Shown piece after piece: positions 38,601 through 46,700 of a stretch of DNA of 64,000 nt. The position numbers were made by a program, and so were the translations under genes. The notes beneath the pieces are model-generated. The model had not been told where the DNA came from and made no database searches. It was given only the letters and a program-made list of their open reading frames with translations. Origin of the DNA: Actinopolyspora lacussalsi (GTDB lineage: Bacteria > Actinomycetota > Actinomycetes > Mycobacteriales > Pseudonocardiaceae). Within the stretch, counting starts at the first letter, position 1. Each line of letters opens with the position of its first letter. The stretch lies in the NCBI GenBank assembly GCA_030803735.1, contig JAURUC010000001.1, positions 3,737,501 to 3,801,500 of the forward strand. Direction: 5' to 3'.

Positions 38601-38981
38601 CATGCCGGTGAGGTCGCCGTACTCGGAGGAGGGGGGATTCGTGCTCAGCACGTTGGCCGAGTCCGAGGTTCTGGAGTCCAGGCTGCGGGCGGTCTCGCAC
38701 GGCGCGGTGAACTCCAGGTCCACCGGTGAGTAGCTGACCAGCGGGGCGGACACCGGGTCGGTCCCCTCGGCCGTGGGCCAGCTGAGGTTGGTGATCTCGT
38801 GCTTGACGGGCAGGAACGGCACCGACAGCGAGAGGATCGTTCCCACTATTCCGAGCACCGCCGCGATCACCCGAAGACGTCTGCGGGAATCGGCGTTGTT
38901 CGCGGCATCACGGCCTCCGGTGTCACCGGAGCCGTTTCCCCGATTGGGCCGCTCGTCCTCTTTCCGCCCGACGCTAAGCAC
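35622..38981 (-). CDS. emb: Emb-family arabinosyltransferase
   Basis: Large GT-C membrane enzyme adding arabinofuranose from DPA, target of ethambutol in mycobacteria. The 1119-residue protein has an N-terminal membrane helix (RVIAAVLGIVGTILSLSVP), many transmembrane helices in the middle, the catalytic loop TSDDGYILSIARSRDSAGY (about residue 245) with the Asp-Asp motif, and the proline motif region RLPALLMGIASWLLISRELL. A large soluble C-terminal carbohydrate-binding domain follows. Only one emb is present, as in corynebacteria, rather than the three of mycobacteria. The GTG at 38981 gives VLSVGRKEDERPNRGN. Confidence 0.94.
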   Translation of the reverse strand: MLSVGRKEDERPNRGNGSGDTGGRDAANNADSRRRLRVIAAVLGIVGTILSLSVPFLPVKHEITNLSWPTAEGTDPVSAPLVSYSPVDLEFTAPCETARSLDSRTSDSANVLSTNPPSSEYGDLTGMVLRVEDGELTLLSRGSRLGSATIPDGNCTISVRSDGSRTVASVGDKPLANVAGEDRRPQLTGIYSDLEERQDPIDEVSFRAQVDTRWSTSATVFKFVVIGLAMLCFIGCLVVIRRLDRRTGRRAPKLVPTGWWKPTWRDASVLAALIVWWLIGAMTSDDGYILSIARSRDSAGYISNYYRWFGAPESPFGWFYELYSQWVRISASTPWMRLPALLMGIASWLLISRELLPRLGQQVRRSHAAGWAAAAVFLAFWMPYNNGLRPEPVVVLFSLLALAGVERAVATKRLLPAAVGLFGAALALGANPHGLMAVLPFVVAFKPLFRIVSQRIREFGWLPTLAPISACGFAILNIVYWDQTWQSVIESTQLRGELGPSLSWYQEVSRYSLLFSQIPDGSMTRRFPVLLVFLCLVTCAVVLLRRGRIRGAALGPSRRLLGMTALTFFVLVLTPTKWTHHFGIFASVGGALAALTALATSGTVLRSRRNRAAFFAGLMAICALAATGPNAWWYVSGWGIPWHSKQPSVLGYSASTVLLVIAGIALIVAVIEHLRIDEHRPHVVDPPKLDRNGRTGVEGRSRALRLGTAPLSVVCALLVIGELATFGKAIQSQWNSYSLGKDSAKQLMGSSCGLSDYVYVEKEPLKGMLRVSEKQPDDPIPDAEVPARLESEESPKEYLEAKMRGFRRHGLPPDNDEPQGKDWSPPYDLGSDEAPVWGSYDPRGVVTGELRTQWYDLPERARKGNVPVVITLAGKVNDANKLYVEFGKRTEDGFEVTDRRRVVTAPETEWRDARISVNGRAEGAEQARVVAVDQSLGEDGWLAFSAPRAPRLTNMTDFIGDAPAFVEWTAAFQHPCLNLPNISHGIAEVPRFRISAGGSLRSVGQAWSSPDAAGPFGWLNVTSSMREMPTYLRGNIHRDWGTLYAVDRYRPAALPAQTAMNIEEETHWGTWSPGPMSRPVQLPGDVPSSDDRNDTSAEEEFDGDEIGHVDGSANRRGSQ

Positions 38982-39200
38982 GAGTGGAGAATAGTAGGTG
39001 TTCAGGCGGCGCCGTTTCGCGGTATCACCGGCATGTGCCGCCTGACACGTCGCGCCGATTGTCCCCGAGCTGCTTTTCGCCGTTTTGTCCAATGTCCGGC
39101 GGCGCGGTGCCGAACCGGCGGTACGCCGATTCCCGGTCCGGCCGCGTGGCGGTCGGACCGGTCCGGCGTGCCGGGCGAGTCCGCCGTGGACCGCCCGGCT

Positions 39201-40130
39201 TTACCTGCGGAAGAAACGCTCGCGCCTGCCCAGGCGCAGCAGCCGGAGCCATTCCAGGAAATCCTTCGGGCTCCGGCGCTGCCAGACGAAGTAGAGTCCG
39301 AAACGAGCCACTTCGAGCATCCCGATTCCGCGCATGCCCGGCTGGGCGAGCAGGTAGCCGCGGTTTCGGTAGGTGTAGTAGCGTTTGGTGGAATCCTCCG
39401 GATCCTGCGCGTGAAACTTCCCACCCAGCATCGGTTTGAATTCGCCCGAGCCGTTGGGGTGCAGGAATCGAGTACGCAGTGTGGTCCCGAACGGCAGTCC
39501 CGAACGCACGATCCGGCGGTGTATTTCCACCTCGTCGCCGCGGAAGAACAACCGGTAATCGGGAACTCCGACCACGTCCAGCGTTCCGGCCCGGAACAGT
39601 GCGCCGTTGAACAGCGAGGCGATGCCGGGCAGGAAGTCGTGCTCGGAACCGGTGCCGCGCAGTTCCTCCGGGCGGCGTTTCCACGTCAGGCCACGCCGCA
39701 GCGGGAAGGCGAGGGTGTCCGGGCTGTCGATGTCGACCACGACCGGTGAGACGGCGGCGAGACCGCGCGCTTCCGCCTCTTCCAGCAGGGTGCGCAGCGC
39801 GTGCTCGTCGGCGGGGCGGCCGTCGTCGTCACCGAGCCAGATCCACTCCGCGCCCAGCGAGAGCGCGTGCATCATGCCCAGCGCGAACCCGCCCGCGCCG
39901 CCCAGGTTCCGCCGGGAGGGCAGATAGGTCGTGGGGATGGGGCACTCGGCGACCACCTCGGCGACGGGTTGGTCGGGGCCGTTGTCGACCACCACGAGGT
40001 GGTCCGGCGGCCGTGTCTGGCTGCCGATCACCTTCAGCGACTCGGCGAGCAGCTCCGGGCGGTGCCGGGTGACGATCACCGTCACCACCGAGTCCGCCGG
40101 CAGCGGTGCGGATTGTTCGGATGCCGTCAT
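39201..40130 (-). CDS. glfT1: Galactofuranosyltransferase GlfT1
   Basis: Initiates galactan synthesis by adding the first Galf residues onto the rhamnosyl linker. The 309-residue GT2-type protein has VTVIVTRHRPELLAESLKVI, the donor motif IWLGDDDGRPADEHAL (Asp triad) and RLFFRGDEVEIHRRI. The ATG at 40130 overlaps the wzt stop by one base (TGATG). The order wzm-wzt-glfT1 matches Rv3783-Rv3781-Rv3782 in content though not exact order, from memory. The C-terminus is very basic (RLLRLGRRERFFRR). Confidence 0.94.
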   Translation of the reverse strand: MTASEQSAPLPADSVVTVIVTRHRPELLAESLKVIGSQTRPPDHLVVVDNGPDQPVAEVVAECPIPTTYLPSRRNLGGAGGFALGMMHALSLGAEWIWLGDDDGRPADEHALRTLLEEAEARGLAAVSPVVVDIDSPDTLAFPLRRGLTWKRRPEELRGTGSEHDFLPGIASLFNGALFRAGTLDVVGVPDYRLFFRGDEVEIHRRIVRSGLPFGTTLRTRFLHPNGSGEFKPMLGGKFHAQDPEDSTKRYYTYRNRGYLLAQPGMRGIGMLEVARFGLYFVWQRRSPKDFLEWLRLLRLGRRERFFRR

Positions 40131-40957
40131 CAGCCCTCGCCGCTTCCGATGGTCGCGGTCGAACCCGCCTGGTCCTCCTGCATCCGGGCCTTCGCCCGGG
40201 GGCTGAGGTTCTCGAAGGGGTCCTTGCCCTTGTAGTGCGTGAGCACCTCGCGCAGCGGGCCGTGCTCCTTGATCTGGCCCTTCTCCATCCAGATCGCCGT
40301 GCTGCACAGCTCGGCGAGGAACTCGTCGGAGTGCGAGGCGAACACCAGCATCCCGGAACGCTTGACCAGCTCGTTGAGCCTGCCCTTGGCCTTCTCCAGG
40401 AAGTCGGCGTCGACCGCGCCGATGCCCTCGTCGAGCACCAGGATCTCGGGGTCGATGGAGGTGACCACGCCCAGCGCGAGCCTGACCCGCATACCGGTGG
40501 AATAGGTGCGCAGCGGCATCGACAGGTAGTTCCCGAGCTCGGTGAACTCGGCGATGTCGTCGATCCGCTGCTCCATCTGCTTGCGGCTCATGCCCAGGAA
40601 CAGGCCCCGGATGATGATGTTCTCGTGCCCGGAGATCTCCGGGTCCATCCCCACGCCGAGGTCGAAGACCGGGGCGACCTTGCCCTCCACGCGCGAGCTG
40701 CCCCGCGTCGGCTCGTAGATGCCGGACAGCAGCCGCAGCAGGGTGGACTTGCCCGCGCCGTTGTGGCCGACCAGGGCGACCCGGTCGCCGTGCCGCAGCG
40801 AGAGGTCGATGTCGCGCAGCGCCTCGATGATCGGGACCTTGGTGTCGGTGCCGATCTTGCCGCCGGTCTTGCCGAGCATGGCCTTCTTCATCGAGCGCGA
40901 CTTCGCGTCGAAGATCGGGAAGTCAACCGCTGCGTTCCACACGTCGATACTGACCAC
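40130..40957 (-). CDS. wzt: ABC transporter ATP-binding protein for galactan (Wzt/RfbE-like)
   Basis: ATPase that exports the lipid-linked galactan with Wzm. The 275-residue protein has Walker A GHNGAGKSTLLRLL, signature YSTGMRVRLALGV and Walker B EILVLDEGIGAVDADF, plus an H-loop in FASHSDEF. The N-terminal VDFPIFDAKSRSMKKAMLGK is the usual polysaccharide-exporter opening. GTG at 40957 with GGAGG upstream. It has no long C-terminal polysaccharide-binding domain. Operon with wzm. Confidence 0.92.
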   Translation of the reverse strand: MVSIDVWNAAVDFPIFDAKSRSMKKAMLGKTGGKIGTDTKVPIIEALRDIDLSLRHGDRVALVGHNGAGKSTLLRLLSGIYEPTRGSSRVEGKVAPVFDLGVGMDPEISGHENIIIRGLFLGMSRKQMEQRIDDIAEFTELGNYLSMPLRTYSTGMRVRLALGVVTSIDPEILVLDEGIGAVDADFLEKAKGRLNELVKRSGMLVFASHSDEFLAELCSTAIWMEKGQIKEHGPLREVLTHYKGKDPFENLSPRAKARMQEDQAGSTATIGSGEG

Positions 40958-40974
40958 GGTTCGTCGACCTCCTT

Positions 40975-41898
40975 CTAGACCCAGTAGGAAACGCGGGCCC
41001 GGTAGTTGCGCATCATCAGCAGTGCCAGGCCCCAGCCGCCCACTGTGATGGCCAGCACGATCAGCCAGTGGTACATGTCCTGGTTGCTGCCCAGCAGCGG
41101 CGAACGAACGATGTCGACGTAATGGTAGATGGGATTTATCTGGGCCAGCCAGGCGCGCGGGCCCGCGTTCTCCTCCAGCGCCGACATGGGCCAGACGATC
41201 GGCGACATGAAGAACAGCAGCTGCATGAAGCTGCTGACCACCGGCGGGATGTCGCGGAACCGGGTGCTGACGATCCCGAACAGCAATACGACCCAGCCCG
41301 CGTTGACCAGTAGCAGCAGCAGCGCGGGGAACACGCTGAAAACGGTCCACGACAGCTCGGGCTGGAAAATCGCCAGAATCGCGAAATATATGACCAGGTT
41401 GTGCAAGAAGAGCAGGAATTCGCGCCACACCGTCCGGAAGACGTAGATGCTGATCGGCGCGGGTAGCTGCTTGATCATCCCCTCGTTCTGGATGAACACG
41501 TCCGTACCCGAGGTCAGGCATCCGGAGATGAAGTACCAGATGATGAAGCCCACCGTCATGTACGGCACGTACTCGCCGGGGTCCATGCCGAAGATGGTCG
41601 AGTACAGCAGCCCCAGTCCGGTGGCAGTGACGCCCATGCTGATGGTGATCCACAGCGGGCCCAGGACGGAGCGGCGGTAACGCTGCTTGACGTCCTGCCA
41701 CCCCAGATGGGCCCAGAGCTGTCGCTGCTGTGCCGCCCTGCTGATGTCGTCGAACACCCTGCGCCAGCTGCGGGAGCGCGCCGTGATGGGCGCTGCCGCG
41801 GGCGCTTCGGTTTGGTCTGTCGTGCTGGTCGCCTGCACGCTGTGCAGCGTACCGACCGGGGCACGCGCTGTTGCGGTGGGAGTCGCCCCGGGGAGCAT
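40975..41898 (-). CDS. wzm: ABC transporter permease for galactan (Wzm/RfbD-like)
   Basis: Six-helix polysaccharide ABC-2 permease. The core starts SWRRVFDDISRAAQQRQLWA, then LGWQDVKQRYRRSVLGPLWI, the amphipathic-to-TM1 motif of the family, and PYMTVGFIIWYFISGCLTSG. The N-terminal 30 residues are Ala/Thr/Pro-rich, either a real tail or an overextended start. ATG at 41898 has AGAGGACA upstream; GTG at 41838 (VQATSTTDQTEAP) is the alternative. Partner of the wzt gene 18 bp downstream. Confidence 0.9.
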   Translation of the reverse strand: MLPGATPTATARAPVGTLHSVQATSTTDQTEAPAAAPITARSRSWRRVFDDISRAAQQRQLWAHLGWQDVKQRYRRSVLGPLWITISMGVTATGLGLLYSTIFGMDPGEYVPYMTVGFIIWYFISGCLTSGTDVFIQNEGMIKQLPAPISIYVFRTVWREFLLFLHNLVIYFAILAIFQPELSWTVFSVFPALLLLLVNAGWVVLLFGIVSTRFRDIPPVVSSFMQLLFFMSPIVWPMSALEENAGPRAWLAQINPIYHYVDIVRSPLLGSNQDMYHWLIVLAITVGGWGLALLMMRNYRARVSYWV

Positions 41899-42015
41899 TG
41901 TCCTCTTGGTTAGGTTGGTCCGTTTCGAGATCGCTCGAACGGGGGATCTGATCCTCGCTCGATCGATGCAGCGCAAGACTCCGTCAGGCGGGTGGCACGG
42001 CCCGCTGGGCGTGGT

Positions 42016-42597
42016 TCAGAGGTACTGTCCGTGTGACGACCCGCTCCGGTGATCGTGTTCCCCGCCGCCGTCGGTCTCTCCCGCGGGCAGCGCGCCCTGC
42101 CGCATCTTCTCCAGTTGATCGCGGGCGGCGAGCTGTTGGGCGTAGAGCGCGGTCTGCAGTCCGTGGAACAGCCCTTCGAGCCAGCCCACCAGCTGGGCCT
42201 GTGCGATCCGCAGCTCCGCCTCCGAAGGGGTTTCCTCCCTGGTGAAAGGCAGCGACAGGCGTTCCAACTCCTGGATCAGCTCCGGTGCGAGTCCCTGCTC
42301 CAGTTCTTTGACGGAGGACCGGTGGATCTCCTTCAGCCGGAACCGGCTGGCCTCGTCCAGCGGAGCGGAGCGCACCTCCTCCAACAGCTGTTTGATCATC
42401 GTGCCGATTCGCATGACCTTGGTCGGCTGCTCCACGAGCTCGCCGAGATTTTGATCACCGTTCTCGGTCGTGGACTCGGCGTCCTCTTCGGTGCTGTTGT
42501 CGCCGAGTGGCTGGTTCGGAGTGATCGAGGCCCCCACCGGAGTGTTCTCGTCGCCGACCACGAACATTCGTCCCGGTTCGATGTCCCTGCCGTTCAT
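42016..42597 (-). CDS. bpa: Bacterial proteasome activator (Bpa/PafE)
   Basis: ATP-independent ring-shaped activator of the 20S proteasome. The 193-residue protein has the helical core EQPTKVMRIGTMIKQLLEEV, RSAPLDEASRFRLKEIHRSS and ELIQELERLSLPF, and ends exactly GQYL, the C-terminal gate-opening motif of this activator. Gly/His-rich flexible sequence precedes it (ETDGGGEHDHRSGSSHGQYL). Start ATG at 42597. Its place next to wzm and the quinone oxidoreductase corresponds to Rv3780. No proteasome genes are in the window. Confidence 0.95.
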   Translation of the reverse strand: MNGRDIEPGRMFVVGDENTPVGASITPNQPLGDNSTEEDAESTTENGDQNLGELVEQPTKVMRIGTMIKQLLEEVRSAPLDEASRFRLKEIHRSSVKELEQGLAPELIQELERLSLPFTREETPSEAELRIAQAQLVGWLEGLFHGLQTALYAQQLAARDQLEKMRQGALPAGETDGGGEHDHRSGSSHGQYL

Positions 42598-42755
42598 CCT
42601 TCAATGGTGCCGCGTGTGCCACACGGAACGCGAAGCGGTGTGCCGGTTGTGTGACTCCGAGACGGCGGAACTCGCCCGTGATGCCGGGTGGTGACGCCGG
42701 GAGAACTCGGGGCCCGCCTGCCCGGCACCCGAGTTCCGGTCACCCCGCCCGGTGG

Positions 42756-43745
42756 TCACTCCGCTCGGTCGGTCGTGAGCAGGATCTTGCCGTGCACCCC
42801 GCCGGCCGCCATGAGTTCGTGCGCGCGTGCCGCCTCCCGCATCGGGAGCCGGTGCCACACGACCGGGCGGATTTCGCCCCGCTCGATCATCGGCCACACC
42901 CACTGCCGTACGTCGTGCACGATCCCGGCCTTGCCGTGGGGGCCCTCCAGCGGCCTGCCACGCAGCCCCAACGCCGACATGCGCAGCCGCTTGACCAGCA
43001 TCTTTCCCAGGTCGAGTTCGGCCTTGCGGCCACCCTGCATCCCGATCACGGCCAGGTGCCCGTCGGTGGCGAGCGCGCTGAGGTTGCGGTCCAGGTACGA
43101 GCCGCCCATGTTGTCCAGGATCACGTTCGCCCCGCCGAGCCGCTTGACCTCGGCGACGAAGTCCCCCTCGCGGTAGTCCACCGCCGGACTGGCCCCGAGC
43201 TCCTCGCACAGCCGCAGCCCGTCCTCGCTGCCCGCGGTGGCGACCACCCGCGCGCCCAGTGCGCGGCCGAGCTGTATCGCGCAGGTACCGATGCCACCCG
43301 AGCCGCCGTGCACCAGCAGTAGTTGTTCCGGTTCCAGCCCGGCCTCGTGCACGATGTTGGACCACACCGTGCAGGTGACTTCCGGCAGTCCGGCCGCGTC
43401 CACCTGGTCGACCCCCGGAGGTATCGGCAGCAGTTGGGTGGCGGGCACCACCACCCGTTCGGCGTAGCCCCCGCCCGACAGCAGGGCACACACCCGGTCA
43501 CCGGGCCGCCAGCCGGTGACGCCGGGGCCGGACTCGACCACGGTGCCCGAGCACTCCAGCCCGAGCAGCTCACTGGCCCCCTCGGGCGGCGGGTAGGAGC
43601 CCTGGCGCTGTGCCAGGTCGGCCCGGTTGACCCCGGCGGCGGTCACGTCGACGGCCACCTCTCCGGGGCCGGGCTCGGGCGCGGGGACCTCGCGCCACTC
43701 CAGGACATCGGGTTCGCCCGCTTCGCGGATGGTGATCGCGTGCAT
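42756..43745 (-). CDS. NADPH:quinone oxidoreductase (zinc-independent MDR family)
   Basis: A 329-residue medium-chain reductase of the quinone oxidoreductase (crotonyl-type) group. It starts MHAITIREAGEPDVLEW, has AGVNRADLAQRQGSYPPPEG, and the NADPH-binding LLLVHGGSGGIGTCAIQLG (AxxGGxG type). No structural zinc cysteines are present. By synteny it is like Rv3777. ATG at 43745. It reduces quinones or other electrophiles; the natural substrate is unknown. Confidence 0.88.
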   Translation of the reverse strand: MHAITIREAGEPDVLEWREVPAPEPGPGEVAVDVTAAGVNRADLAQRQGSYPPPEGASELLGLECSGTVVESGPGVTGWRPGDRVCALLSGGGYAERVVVPATQLLPIPPGVDQVDAAGLPEVTCTVWSNIVHEAGLEPEQLLLVHGGSGGIGTCAIQLGRALGARVVATAGSEDGLRLCEELGASPAVDYREGDFVAEVKRLGGANVILDNMGGSYLDRNLSALATDGHLAVIGMQGGRKAELDLGKMLVKRLRMSALGLRGRPLEGPHGKAGIVHDVRQWVWPMIERGEIRPVVWHRLPMREAARAHELMAAGGVHGKILLTTDRAE

Positions 43746-44023
43746 GCTCCCGACCGTAGCGCCGCCACCCCTTCCGGACGCGGTGAGTGCCTTTCGGTCT
43801 CGGTGTGTCGGTTTGTTCCGGCAGTGGGAAGGTGGAATTCTCGAAAGCGGCAGTGAGGGTTGTTCGGGAAAAACGGGAAATGTCTTCGTGCGTGCCGCTG
43901 GGCCGCGTGAACGGAGACATTTCGGTATCTCGACCATCCGTTCCACCGCCATGGCGTCTTGACTTTACCGGGGAGTTTTATGAACTCTTGGCCGGCACGT
44001 ATTCACCCGATACGGGGAGCAAG

Positions 44024-45547
44024 ATGACAGTGCACAACGTCCGATCAGGACGCTTCGTCGCCGCGCTGCTCGCCACCGGCGCGACCGCCGCTTTCACGGC
44101 GGTTCCCGCTGCGGCGACCCCGGCGGCGGAGCCCGGATTCAATGTCAACGACGTGAATCGGCATCTCGTGGCATTCCAGCGGATCGCCGACCGCAACGAC
44201 GGCACACGTGCTTCCGGAACGCCCGGATATCAGGCCAGCGTGGATTATGTCGCGGGCAAACTCCGGAGCGCGGGCTACGAAGTGTCCACTCCCGACTTCG
44301 AATACACCAAGTACCGCCTCGATTCGGTCTCCCTGAGCGCCGCGGGCTCGCCGGTCGAGGAAGTCGGTGCGTTGGAGTACTCGCCCGCCACGCCCGACGG
44401 CGGAGTCCAGGCACCGCTGTCGGTCACGCCGGTGGACGACTCCACCGGTTGCCAGGCGGCCGATTACCAGGGCACGGACGTTGCCGGCACCATCACGCTC
44501 GTCAAGCGCGGTGCCTGCACCTTCGCCAAGAAGCAGCGGCTCGCCGCCGAGCAGGGCGCCGACGCCGCGATCATCTACAACAACGTCGAGGGAGAGCTCA
44601 ACGGCACCCTGGGCGGTGCCGACGCGGGCGTGATCCCCACAGCCTCGGTCGGCAAGGCCCTCGGTGCCGACCTGGTCGCCAAGGCCGGCGAGAGCGCCAC
44701 GCTGAACCTCGATGCCACCTTCGACGAGATCACCAGCGAGAACGTAGTCGCCGAGACCCGCACCGGTCGCAAGGACAACGTCGTGATGGCAGGCGCCCAC
44801 CTCGACAGCGCGGACGCGGGGCCGGGCATCAACGACAACGGCACCGGTAGCGCCGGACTGCTGGAAACGGCTCTGGAGATGGGCGGCAGCCCCGACGTCA
44901 ACAACGCGGTGCGGTTCGCCTGGTGGGGTGCCGAGGAGTCCGGCCTGATCGGTTCCACGAAGTACGTCAACGGGCTGAGCTTCGAGCAGCAGCTCGACAT
45001 CGCGATGTACCTGAACTTCGACATGATCGGATCGCCGAACGCCGGTTACTTCACCTACGACGGTGACGATTCGGACGGTGTGGGCGCCGGTCCCGGGCCG
45101 TACGGCTCGGCGCAGATCGAGCAGGACTTCACCGAGGCGATGCAGCGCCAGGGCATCGAGGTCGAGGGAACCGACTTCAACGGCCGGTCGGACTATGGGC
45201 AGTTCATCGCCGTGGGCATCCCGGCGGGCGGACTGTTCACCGGCGCCGGGGGCATCAAGACCGAGGCCCAGGCGGCCAAGTGGGGCGGCGAAGCCGGCGT
45301 CGCCTACGACCCGAACTACCACAAGGCCGGTGACGACCTCGGCAACGTCGACCGCACCGCCCTGATCCGCAACACCAGGGCACTGGCCGGAGTGGTCCAG
45401 CACTACGGGCAGACGACCGAGGACGTCAACGGGATGCGGAGCAGGGCCGAACGCGCCCGGGTGCGCAGCATGGCGATGGCGCAGCCCATGAGCCTCGCGT
45501 CGAACGCCGACTCGCACGGTCACACCTGCCAGCTCCCGCTGAAGTGA
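44024..45547 (+). CDS. Secreted M28-family aminopeptidase with PA domain
   Basis: A 507-residue secreted zinc aminopeptidase. Signal peptide MTVHNVRSGRFVAALLATG to about residue 30; a PA domain (GTDVAGTITLVKRGACTFAK) at about 140-240; and an M28 catalytic domain with zinc ligands HLDS (His), GPGINDNGTGSAG (Asp), WGAEESGLIGS (Glu), FDMIGS (Asp) and PNYHKAGDD (His). It resembles Streptomyces aminopeptidase S and mycobacterial LpqL. The ATG at 44024 has GGGGAG upstream. It is not lipidated, as there is no lipobox. A strong terminator follows. Confidence 0.92.
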   Translation: MTVHNVRSGRFVAALLATGATAAFTAVPAAATPAAEPGFNVNDVNRHLVAFQRIADRNDGTRASGTPGYQASVDYVAGKLRSAGYEVSTPDFEYTKYRLDSVSLSAAGSPVEEVGALEYSPATPDGGVQAPLSVTPVDDSTGCQAADYQGTDVAGTITLVKRGACTFAKKQRLAAEQGADAAIIYNNVEGELNGTLGGADAGVIPTASVGKALGADLVAKAGESATLNLDATFDEITSENVVAETRTGRKDNVVMAGAHLDSADAGPGINDNGTGSAGLLETALEMGGSPDVNNAVRFAWWGAEESGLIGSTKYVNGLSFEQQLDIAMYLNFDMIGSPNAGYFTYDGDDSDGVGAGPGPYGSAQIEQDFTEAMQRQGIEVEGTDFNGRSDYGQFIAVGIPAGGLFTGAGGIKTEAQAAKWGGEAGVAYDPNYHKAGDDLGNVDRTALIRNTRALAGVVQHYGQTTEDVNGMRSRAERARVRSMAMAQPMSLASNADSHGHTCQLPLK

Positions 45548-45914
45548 CCCGGTTGCCGTAGGGGACCGGTTCACAACGCGGTCGCTCGCTCGGCGAATCG
45601 ACGGCCGGGGCGTCCTCGGTGCGCCCCGGCCGTTTCCGTGCGGCGGCGGTTTCCCAAAAATCGCCGGGCAGATGGTACCGGCGAGTACCGAATCCCGAGC
45701 ACTCTCGCAGTCGGCACCGCCGCTGTCCGGGACTGTCCGTCGGAACGGGACCATGCGATTAAGCAGCGCGGTTGTCCCCGGTGCGTGAGTCGGATGCATT
45801 GCGAGGCCGGGCCGCTCGCCGCGTAGGTCGCTACTCAAGAGCCGGCCCAACGCGGCAAGGCGCCGACTCACGTGACGGCTACGTAACCGCCCGAGCAACT
45901 TCTGTCGCGGATTC
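45548..45914. repeat. Intergenic region: terminator, degenerate palindrome, family B hairpin
   Basis: This 367-bp gap lies between convergent genes. It has a strong terminator (45601-45633), a degenerate palindrome around 45649-45664 (GGTTTCCCAAAAATCG), a block matching the flank of family A (CTCTCGCAGTCGGCACCGCCG), and then family B hairpin copy 3 at 45785-45871 in reverse orientation, 87 nt, with apex GTAGGTCGCTAC. Flanking CCGGTGCGTGAGTCGG is conserved with the other B copies. No gene is seen. Confidence 0.7.
45601..45633. terminator. Strong hairpin terminator after the M28 peptidase
   Basis: Perfect 12-bp stem, ACGGCCGGGGCG (45601-45612) with CGCCCCGGCCGT (45622-45633), 9-nt loop, followed by TTTCC. 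Located 53 bp after the stop. Confidence 0.85.
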
Positions 45915-46700
45915 CTAGTCCAGGGCACGGCGCAGGAAGAACTTGATCCCCAGCGCACCGAAGATCACACAAGCTCCCAGCAGGGCCAGCAGACACACCC
46001 AGGGCGCCATGTGCGGCACGTCCGGCAGCAGCGCGCCACGCATCCCCTCGCTCACGTAGGTCAGCGGGTTGAACGCGCAGACGACCTGGAACCAGCGGAG
46101 CTGGTCGAGCTGCGCCCAGGGGAACTGGCTCGCGCCGGTGAAGATCAGCGGAGCCAGGATCACGGCGAACATGATGTTGATCCGCCGGGGTGGTACCGCC
46201 GCCCCCACGGTGAGCCCCACCGTGCCGCCCACCAGCGAGCCGAGCACCATGCACAGCACCGCGAACGGCAGGCCGGACAGGTCCCACGCGACGTTTCCCA
46301 GCATCAGCAGCCCGATCGGGAACATCAGAAGTGCCGCGAACAGCCCGCGAAGCGCGCCGAAGAGCATCTTCTCCACGGCCACCCAGGTGATCGGCAGCGG
46401 GGCGAGCAGCCTGTCCTCGATCTCGCGGGAGAACGAGAAGTCCAGCACCAGCGGGAACGAGGTGTTCTGCAGTGCCACCAGGAACGAGTTGAGCGCGATC
46501 ATCCCCGGCAGCAGGATCTGCGCGTAGCCGGGTTGGGTGTAGCCGAGCTGGCCCAGCACCTTGCCGAAGATGAACAACAGCGCCACCGGCTGCACCAGCA
46601 CCTGTGCCAGGAAACTGGGCATCTCGCGTCCGGTGACGAACACGTCCCTGCCGAGCACGGCCCAGAACGCGCGTACCGAGCTCTGCGTGGTGCCGGTCAT
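45915..46700 (-). CDS. ABC-2 type exporter permease (DrrB-like)
   Basis: A 261-residue membrane protein with six hydrophobic helices: QVLVQPVALLFIFGKVLGQLG, GMIALNSFLVALQNTSFPLV, ALRGLFAALLMFPIGLLML, FAVLCMVLGSLVGGTVGLT, MFAVILAPLIFTGASQFPW and a C-terminal helix. The RWFQVVCAFNPLTYVSEGMRG motif is typical of the ABC2 family that exports drugs or lipids. The ATG at 46700 overlaps the stop of the ATPase gene by four bases, so the two are an operon. Substrate unknown. Confidence 0.9.
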   Translation of the reverse strand: MTGTTQSSVRAFWAVLGRDVFVTGREMPSFLAQVLVQPVALLFIFGKVLGQLGYTQPGYAQILLPGMIALNSFLVALQNTSFPLVLDFSFSREIEDRLLAPLPITWVAVEKMLFGALRGLFAALLMFPIGLLMLGNVAWDLSGLPFAVLCMVLGSLVGGTVGLTVGAAVPPRRINIMFAVILAPLIFTGASQFPWAQLDQLRWFQVVCAFNPLTYVSEGMRGALLPDVPHMAPWVCLLALLGACVIFGALGIKFFLRRALD

